NCBI GenBank assembly: GCA_964626595.1
Contig: CAZVFU010000032.1
Location: 1-24,221, forward strand
Reading direction: 5' to 3'
Length of the DNA: 24,221 nucleotides
From: JAWLFI01 sp964626595
GTDB lineage: Bacteria > Bacteroidota > Bacteroidia > Chitinophagales > Saprospiraceae
In this document: positions 6,779 to 12,506 of the stretch, one piece after another
How the letters are laid out: every line of letters starts with the position of its first letter
Numbering within the stretch: the stretch's first letter is position 1
Translations under genes and position numbers: made by a program
The notes under the pieces: model-generated
Database searches by the model: none
The model's input: only the letters and a program-made list of their open reading frames with translations
Told to the model about the DNA's origin: nothing

Positions 6779-8095
6779 ATGATTAAAATCCCCCTTCACT
6801 GGCAGATATTACTCGGTATGGCACTGGGTATCCTTCTAGGCTTCATGGCGATTCAAATGCCCGGAGGAAAAGAATTTGTTATAGATTGGATCAAACCTTT
6901 TGGCACCATTTTCATCAATGCCCTTAAGCTTCTGGCCATTCCCCTTATCATTGCATCCCTCATAGTGGGTATTTCACGGCTGAACAATATCGCTCAACTT
7001 TCTAAGCTTGGGGGTCGAACGATTGGCATATATTTGGTAACAACTGTCATTGCGGTTACTTTAGGTCTCCTTCTCGTCAATACCATAAAGCCTGGCAACT
7101 TCATACAGGAAGAAACGCAACAAGATCTGCTGGACTCTTACGCCGGTGATGCCAGCCTAAAGATGGAGCAGGCATTAGAACAGAAAGAAAAAGGCCCTTT
7201 ATCCGCTCTCATTGACCTCGTCCCAGAGAATATTGTTCAGGCTGCCACCGACAATGGGAATATGTTACAGGTTATATTCGTCGTAATTCTATTCGGCATT
7301 GGTATGATTCTGATTAAGGAAGAGGAGGCCGCTCCGGTCAAGGCTTTCTTTCGGGGGTTTAATGAAATCATCATGAAGTTGGTAGACATCGTCATGCTCA
7401 TGGCACCTTACGGTGTTTTGGCACTCATGGCCACGCTGGTAGCGGAAAGTCCTTCAGCCGACATTTTTATCGCATTAGGAGCTTATTCCCTCACGGTCGT
7501 TATTGGATTGGGATTAATGACCCTTATTTTTTATCCTTTAGTTGTGCGACTTTTTACCGGCTACTCCCCTACAGAATTTCTCAAAAAAATATCGCCGGCT
7601 CAGTTGCTCGCCTTTTCCACCAGCTCTTCTGCCGCCACTCTGCCTGTCACAATGGAACGCGTTGAGGAGCATCTGGGCGTAGAAGAGGAAGTGACCAGTT
7701 TTGTATGTCCTATTGGTGCCACCATTAATATGGATGGTACGAGTTTATACCAGGCCATAGCAGCCGTGTTCATCGCTCAGGTATTTGCCCAAGACCTCAG
7801 CCTTTCAAATCAACTTACTATCGTGGTCACAGCTACCATGGCCTCCATCGGTTCCGCCGCTGTACCCGGAGCCGGTATTCTTATGTTGATCATCGTTTTG
7901 GAAAGCGTCGGCGTGAATCCGGCAGGGATTGGACTCATATTTGCCGTGGACCGGCCATTGGATATGCTAAGAACTGTTACAAATGTGACTGGAGATGCCG
8001 CTGTAGCTATGTTGGTGGGAACCTCCGTCGGTAAGCTCAATTCAGAAGCGACACCCCGGGAATGGGATGAAAATTATGAGGACGAAAATCAATAG
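6779..8095 (+). CDS. Dicarboxylate/amino acid:cation symporter (DAACS; GltP/GltPh-like)
   Basis: This 438-residue inner-membrane secondary transporter takes up acidic amino acids or C4-dicarboxylates with Na+ or H+. Family landmarks are all present. HP1 serine motif STSSSAATLP is at 280-289, the TM7 NMDGT motif at 317-321, HP2 AAVPGAG at 360-366, and TM8 contains D391, LDMLRT (394-399) and NVTGD (402-406). D395 and R398 correspond to the substrate-binding Asp and Arg of GltPh TM8. The arginine favours a substrate with a side-chain carboxylate, such as aspartate, glutamate or a dicarboxylate, over neutral amino acids. A charged insert (about 108-143, EETQQDLLDSYAG and onward) sits between early helices. 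The C-terminal tail is acidic. A 129-base gap separates it from mnmD. Start 6779 gives the expected MIKIPLHWQILLGM. Confidence 0.92.
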   Translation: MIKIPLHWQILLGMALGILLGFMAIQMPGGKEFVIDWIKPFGTIFINALKLLAIPLIIASLIVGISRLNNIAQLSKLGGRTIGIYLVTTVIAVTLGLLLVNTIKPGNFIQEETQQDLLDSYAGDASLKMEQALEQKEKGPLSALIDLVPENIVQAATDNGNMLQVIFVVILFGIGMILIKEEEAAPVKAFFRGFNEIIMKLVDIVMLMAPYGVLALMATLVAESPSADIFIALGAYSLTVVIGLGLMTLIFYPLVVRLFTGYSPTEFLKKISPAQLLAFSTSSSAATLPVTMERVEEHLGVEEEVTSFVCPIGATINMDGTSLYQAIAAVFIAQVFAQDLSLSNQLTIVVTATMASIGSAAVPGAGILMLIIVLESVGVNPAGIGLIFAVDRPLDMLRTVTNVTGDAAVAMLVGTSVGKLNSEATPREWDENYEDENQ

Positions 8096-8273
8096 CGACC
8101 TAAGGTGATAATAGGCCATAATTTCTAATTGAATACCATCATAGAATCCGGATTTAGCCTAATAATGATGGGCTTGTGTGCGGCATCAAGTGCAGCCTTA
8201 CATGTAAACTATGACGATCAATACATCCGAAAGCAGGCAGTTTCGATTTCCCTCATACATTATATTTTTTCGT

Positions 8274-8281
8274 TATATTTG
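8274..8281 (+). promoter_or_regulatory. Candidate Bacteroidota -7 element
   Basis: TATATTTG at 8274-8281 matches the Bacteroidota -7 consensus TAnnTTTG exactly. It lies 42 bases before the start of the tudor/CarD-like gene, in a locally AT-rich stretch. No good -33 TTTG is seen at the usual distance, so this is tentative. Confidence 0.35.
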
Positions 8282-8323
8282 ACCGAGTATCATTCTTATA
8301 TAAAACACCAAAATTAAGGTCAC

Positions 8324-8857
8324 ATGACAAGCGAGAATTTATTAGGCGTAGGAAGCCGCATCGTTCACCCCAACTACGGACCCGGCGTAATCGTCCGTTT
8401 ACACAAAGCCGCCTACGATGTCACCTTTACTGAACACGGTCTTAAGCAAGTAGGGAAAACATACAGCGGATGGGACATTGTTGAAGCCATACCAGTTAAA
8501 GAAGAGGTCAGTTTCAATGAAGTAGAAACCGCTTTGGTCAAGGTGCTCAAAAGTTGGTCTGACATTACTCACCTGGTAGAGTTGGGCAGCAAATGGAAGG
8601 ATGGGAAATTCATCCTAAAACCAGGGCAAGAACAATTGCAATCTAAAGAAATGCCGATAGAAACATTTTTCCACAAGATTGTTATGGTTAGAGACCGGAT
8701 TCGTGTTATGGAGCAAAAAATCAATTCCAGTGAGTTGTCTGATGAAGAAAAGATCCATTTGCAACAGTACATAACGCGGATTTACGGCAGTTTGACAAGC
8801 TTTAATGTCCTCTTTGAGTATAAAGAAGACCATTTTAAAGGAGCCGGCCGTTCCTAA
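8324..8857 (+). CDS. Conserved hypothetical protein with N-terminal tudor/CarD-like beta domain
   Basis: This is a 177-residue soluble protein without signal or membrane segments. Residues 9-57, from VGSRIVHPNYGPGVIVRL through YDVTFTEHGLKQV, resemble the small beta-barrel found in CarD/TRCF and UvrD C-terminal domains: G.rv.Hp.yG.G.v followed by a strand ending in F...G.k.v. These domains bind RNA polymerase or other proteins. The rest (about 65-177) is mostly helical and charged, with no catalytic motif I can see. It is far shorter in similarity to CarD than a real CarD protein would be, and the helical part is different, so a CarD function should not be assumed. It is 21 bases upstream of the TlpA-type gene, so probably the first gene of an operon. 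I know it only as a conserved Bacteroidota-type protein of unknown role. Confidence 0.7.
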   Translation: MTSENLLGVGSRIVHPNYGPGVIVRLHKAAYDVTFTEHGLKQVGKTYSGWDIVEAIPVKEEVSFNEVETALVKVLKSWSDITHLVELGSKWKDGKFILKPGQEQLQSKEMPIETFFHKIVMVRDRIRVMEQKINSSELSDEEKIHLQQYITRIYGSLTSFNVLFEYKEDHFKGAGRS

Positions 8858-8878
8858 ATACAAAGTAAATAGTTACCT

Positions 8879-10210
8879 ATGACCCGTTCGAATCTTCTCT
8901 ATCTACTCATTCCTATTTTCCTGATTGGATTTTCGGCATGTGTAGATGTCAAATATGAATTCGCCGGACTGCCCCCGGGTACCTGGCGAGCTGAATTAAA
9001 ACTAGGTAAGAATCCTTACCCGGTTTATGACGAAGATGCCGTACGCGAACGTGGCACCGCCCTTTTTGAAGGTATATCTGATGATGTTTTGCCTTTCACC
9101 ATGAAAGTTTCGTATCCGGAAGCGCACCCTGATAGTTTTGTCATCGACATTGTAAATGGAGATGAGGTCATTCGCGTGAAGAAATATCTTTGGGGATGGG
9201 ATCGAAGTCAGGCACGGGATACCATTCGTATCCTGTTTCCGGAATACAATTCATATATTTTTGGAGAGTTTTTAGAGAATACCATTCAGGGGGAGTTTGT
9301 CGATCAGAACCGAAGAAAATACAGCATCCCTTTCGTGGCATTGCACGGGCGTCCCAATCGCTTTGAAACTCAACTTCTAGAGCCTAAAATGGACGTAAGC
9401 GGCAATTGGCGAGTTGAGTTTTCCGATGCCCAGGGGAATCGATGGCCGGCAATTGGAGAGTTTGAACAGGACAGCGTGCATCTAAGGGGAACATTTTTAA
9501 CAGAGACAGGTGATTACCGATTTCTAGAAGGGGTTGTAATTGAGGAGCGCTTATGGCTGAGTGTGTTTGACGGATCTCATGCATTCTTATTCAGCGCTCA
9601 AAAGAGGGGAAAAGACAGTTTGTCCGGCTTCTTTCAGTCGGGTATTCATTACAGTGCCTCCTGGACAGCTGTTAGAGATGAAGACTACTCTTTGAGTTCT
9701 CCAGACAGTCTCACCCAGGAGGTGGAAAATAAAAATTGGTCAGGAGTATACGGTATAGATCCCCAAACCGGGAACCAGCTCTCTCTGGAACAATACATAA
9801 AAGAAGAAAAGCCGGTCATTCTTTCCGTAATGGGGACGTGGTGCCCCAATTGTAAAGACGAGGCCGAATTTTTATCGGATTGGGTGCTTGAAAACTCAGA
9901 TGAGCCCGTCCAGATTTTGGGTTTGGCATTCGAAAAATTTAGGGATACTACAGAAGCTTTATCGAGCATTACCCGATATCGGGAATTATTGGAAGTTCCC
10001 TATCCCATTTGGCTTATGGGGAGTTCAGATAAAGAAGAGGCAACTCAAGCACTCCCCTTTTTAGATGAAATCATATCCTATCCGACTTTAATTTTTATTA
10101 ATAAGGAGGGGGCGATTGAGCGAATTCACACGGGTTTCAATGGCCCGGCTACCTCGGCCTTTACCGACTTTAAAAAGTCGTTTGAGCATACAATAAAAGA
10201 TTTACAATGA
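8879..10210 (+). CDS. TlpA-like thioredoxin-fold lipoprotein
   Basis: The protein has 443 residues. The N-terminus MTRSNLLYLLIPIFLIGFSA, then C21, is a lipoprotein signal. Residues 22 to about 275 are rich in beta strands with two similar-looking halves (GTWRAELKL near 34 and GNWRVEFSD in the second). They resemble the extension placed before TlpA domains in Bacteroidota. The C-terminal third is an AhpC/TSA-Redoxin domain with active site GTWCPNCKDEAEF, cysteines C322 and C325. A cis-proline loop, SYPTLIFINKEGAIERIHTG, lies near the end. It should act in the periplasm as a thiol-disulfide reductase, possibly tied to cytochrome c or cell-envelope maturation. Its partner is unknown. The stop overlaps the next gene start as ATGA (10207-10210), so the two are translationally coupled. 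Confidence 0.88.
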   Translation: MTRSNLLYLLIPIFLIGFSACVDVKYEFAGLPPGTWRAELKLGKNPYPVYDEDAVRERGTALFEGISDDVLPFTMKVSYPEAHPDSFVIDIVNGDEVIRVKKYLWGWDRSQARDTIRILFPEYNSYIFGEFLENTIQGEFVDQNRRKYSIPFVALHGRPNRFETQLLEPKMDVSGNWRVEFSDAQGNRWPAIGEFEQDSVHLRGTFLTETGDYRFLEGVVIEERLWLSVFDGSHAFLFSAQKRGKDSLSGFFQSGIHYSASWTAVRDEDYSLSSPDSLTQEVENKNWSGVYGIDPQTGNQLSLEQYIKEEKPVILSVMGTWCPNCKDEAEFLSDWVLENSDEPVQILGLAFEKFRDTTEALSSITRYRELLEVPYPIWLMGSSDKEEATQALPFLDEIISYPTLIFINKEGAIERIHTGFNGPATSAFTDFKKSFEHTIKDLQ

Positions 10211-10989
10211 AAAATATCTGGATTACAGGTGCCAGTTCAGGCATCGGACGAGCTACTGCGGAGGTTTTTGCTAAAACTGGACAATATCGATTGATTTTAT
10301 CAGCACGACGAACGATCAGATTAGAGGCCATGAAAAACGATTTGGAAACAAATTATGATTGTGAAGTCATAACCAGCCCATTGGATGTTAGGGTCAAGGA
10401 AGCATGCCAGACCGCCTTCGATCAATTGCCCTCGAAGTGCAAACCGGTTGATATCTTAATTAATAACGCCGGTCTTGCGAAGGGCTTGGCTCCTATACAC
10501 AAGGGAGATTACGCTCATTGGGAAACAATGATCGACACCAATATTAAAGGCTTACTCTATATGAGTAAAATCGTAAGTGCGCATATGGTGGAAGAGCAGC
10601 ATCCTGGAATGATTATCAACACGGCATCCACAGCAGGAAAAGAAGTTTACCCCAACGGCAATGTATACTGTGCTACAAAGCACGCCGTAGATGCATTGAC
10701 ACGGGCTATGCGATTAGATTTATATAAGGAGGGAGTTCGCGTTGGACAAGTGGCTCCCGCTCATGTTGAAGAAACCGAATTTGCCCGCGTACGATTTGAT
10801 GGCGACCGGGAGAAGGCCAAAATTTACAGCGATTTCAACCCTTTACAAGCTCAGGATGTAGCGGAGGCCATTTATTTTATAGCAAGTAGGCCGCCCCATG
10901 TCAACGTTCAGGACATTTTACTCATGGGAACACAACAGGCTGATTCGACAAATATCGATCGTTCAGGCCGAAAATTTGATGGGAAATAG
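10207..10989 (+). CDS. Short-chain dehydrogenase/reductase, YdfG-like
   Basis: This 260-residue cytoplasmic NAD(P)-dependent oxidoreductase has the classical SDR length. The nucleotide loop is WITGASSGIGRATAEVFAKT near residue 4, NNAG is in DILINNAGLAKG, and the catalytic serine is in NTASTAGK with Y-x3-K in YCATKHAV. The segment LAPIHKGDYAHWETMIDTNI and the tail RFDGDREKAKIY resemble YdfG, which oxidises L-allo-threonine, serine and 3-hydroxy acids using NADP+. The usual P-G after the active site is replaced by P-A (VAPAHVEETEF), a small deviation near the cofactor. An arginine pair, ARRT, after the second strand suggests NADP preference. It overlaps the TlpA-type gene by four bases. Substrate is inferred from family only. 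Confidence 0.88.
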   Translation: MKNIWITGASSGIGRATAEVFAKTGQYRLILSARRTIRLEAMKNDLETNYDCEVITSPLDVRVKEACQTAFDQLPSKCKPVDILINNAGLAKGLAPIHKGDYAHWETMIDTNIKGLLYMSKIVSAHMVEEQHPGMIINTASTAGKEVYPNGNVYCATKHAVDALTRAMRLDLYKEGVRVGQVAPAHVEETEFARVRFDGDREKAKIYSDFNPLQAQDVAEAIYFIASRPPHVNVQDILLMGTQQADSTNIDRSGRKFDGK

Positions 10990-11093
10990 CCAAAGAAGTA
11001 CTTTCCACAAAGGGGCTCAGTCCTTCATATGAACAACTGTTTATACAGCATTAACATAGCCTTTATATTTTCTTATTATTACTTAATCCCGGC

Positions 11094-11127
11094 TTAACAT
11101 TAGGGTAACATACTGTCCTCATATTTG
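11094..11127 (+). promoter_or_regulatory. Pho-box-like tandem direct repeat with downstream -7-like element
   Basis: TTAACAT (11094-11100), four bases, then GTAACAT (11105-11111) form a 7-4-7 tandem repeat with an 11-base period, the geometry of PhoB-type operators. Eight bases later CATATTTG (11120-11127) matches TAnnTTTG at seven of eight positions. This is close to the distance at which a Pho box replaces the -35 region. A further TTAACAT lies at 11051-11057. The likely transcription start is 5-10 bases after 11127, leaving a leader of about 20 bases before ATG 11153. Regulation by phosphate is inference from layout. Confidence 0.45.
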
Positions 11128-11152
11128 CATCAACAAATTAAATATAGCAGAT

Positions 11153-12424
11153 ATGAAAACATTGAACCCATTTTTTCTTTTGATCTTGCTCGCTGGAGCC
11201 CTACTCACTTTTTCTTCCTGTGGAGATGATGACGATGATCCCGTAGAAGATGTTTGTCTTTTTGATGTTTGTGTGACTGAAAATATTACATCCGATGTCA
11301 CATGGACAGCTGACAATGTATATCAATTAGGGGGAAGAATTGCTGTAGAAGATGGAGTTACCTTAACTATTGAGCCGGGAACAATTATTAAAGGAGCACC
11401 CGGATCTGGACCAAACGCTACTGCCTTGCTAATTGCCAGAGGAGGCAGACTGATTGCAGATGGAACAGCAGACCAACCCATTATCTTTACTTCCACTTCT
11501 GATGAGATCATGCCTGGACAGGTTGCAAGTCCAAATTTGGACGATGATATAAATAGTCTTTGGGGAGGTTTAATCATATTAGGGAATGCTCCTATTTCAG
11601 CTGATTCTGAGCCCGCACAAATTGAAGGAATTCCTCCAAGTGATCTAACTGGACTATACGGTGGCAACGACCCCACTGATAATTCAGGTATTTTAAGATA
11701 CGTTTCAGTCCGTTACGGAGGTTCCGATATCGGTGAGGGAAATGAGATAAATGGTATTTCTTTCGGTGGTGTTGGATCAGGTACAATTGTTGAAAATATT
11801 GAAGTCGCTTCTACTTTTGATGACGGTATCGAGTGCTATGGTGGTACCGTTAACATTACAAATGCTTTAGTATGGGGGCAAGGTGATGACGCTTACGATA
11901 TGGATCAAGCTTATACAGGCACGATAGATAATTTCATCTACATAGCTGGAGCGAATTCAGATCATGCCATGGAATTGGATGGGCCGGAAGGTTCTAGAAC
12001 TGGATCTTTTACCCTAAGAAATGGTTCGTTAAAGGGCGGTAATGGTGAGTACATTGATTTCAGAGATGGCGTTACCTGTACAATTGAGAATTGCTACTTC
12101 TTTGGATTTTCCGAAACTTCAGACGTTGAATTTGACAATAATGGCGTATCTCAGAACTATCTCGATGGATCTTTGACTGTTTCAAACCTGCAGTTCAACA
12201 CTAGCCATCTTTCAGAAGGAAACTTAACCATCGAAGATATTTTCCAGGAGAAAGTTGATGAAAATGAAAATGGGGATCCAACCGAAAATCTATTGGATAT
12301 TTTCACTACCCAACCATTGAATTCCAATATTATCACTACGACCAGTCCAACAGTTGGAGCGACTGCTTCACCTTTTAGTGGATGGACCTTAGCTGATGCG
12401 AGAGGACAATTAGCAGACTTCTAA
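11153..12424 (+). CDS. Surface-type lipoprotein with parallel beta-helix fold, partner of the following TonB receptor
   Basis: The protein has 423 residues. Signal MKTLNPFFLLILLAGALLTF is followed by SSC with C23 lipidated. The next residues, GDDDDDPVEDVC, form an acidic stretch of the kind reported as a surface-export signal for Bacteroidota lipoproteins. The body is a repetitive beta-rich protein: GRIAVEDGVTLTIEPGTIIK, then LLIARGGRLIADGTADQPII, WGGLIILGNAPIS, SGILRYVSVRYGG, IVENIEVASTFDDGIECYGG, VNITNALVWGQGDDAYDMDQ and FTLRNGSLKGGNGEYIDFRD. This is the look of a right-handed beta-helix (pectate-lyase-like) but without clear lyase catalytic residues. Proteins like this are widespread in Bacteroidota, often next to a TonB-dependent receptor and sometimes mislabelled as multidrug transporters. 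I infer an exposed binding or processing partner of that receptor. There is no type IX sorting domain. Confidence 0.82.
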   Translation: MKTLNPFFLLILLAGALLTFSSCGDDDDDPVEDVCLFDVCVTENITSDVTWTADNVYQLGGRIAVEDGVTLTIEPGTIIKGAPGSGPNATALLIARGGRLIADGTADQPIIFTSTSDEIMPGQVASPNLDDDINSLWGGLIILGNAPISADSEPAQIEGIPPSDLTGLYGGNDPTDNSGILRYVSVRYGGSDIGEGNEINGISFGGVGSGTIVENIEVASTFDDGIECYGGTVNITNALVWGQGDDAYDMDQAYTGTIDNFIYIAGANSDHAMELDGPEGSRTGSFTLRNGSLKGGNGEYIDFRDGVTCTIENCYFFGFSETSDVEFDNNGVSQNYLDGSLTVSNLQFNTSHLSEGNLTIEDIFQEKVDENENGDPTENLLDIFTTQPLNSNIITTTSPTVGATASPFSGWTLADARGQLADF

Positions 12425-12451
12425 TTCTATATTGCTTTCACTAATAAATAT

Positions 12452-12488
12452 GCAAGTGGATCGCGATTTGTGATCCCTTGCTTTTTTT
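12452..12488 (+). terminator. Rho-independent terminator between the beta-helix gene and the TonB receptor gene
   Basis: GCAAG-T-GGATC (12452-12462) pairs with GATCC-C-CTTGC (12472-12481) around a nine-base loop with a single mismatch. Seven T residues (12482-12488) follow directly. It ends 18 bases before the receptor ATG, so it would reduce read-through into the receptor gene and yield more lipoprotein than receptor transcript. Confidence 0.75.
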
Positions 12489-12506
12489 CATTCCAATTCA
12501 AGTACA

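Noticed and set aside
8129..8317. 62-codon frame with a TTG start between the symporter and the tudor/CarD-like gene
   Set aside because: The start is weak, the sequence is not protein-like and it covers the probable promoter of the next gene.
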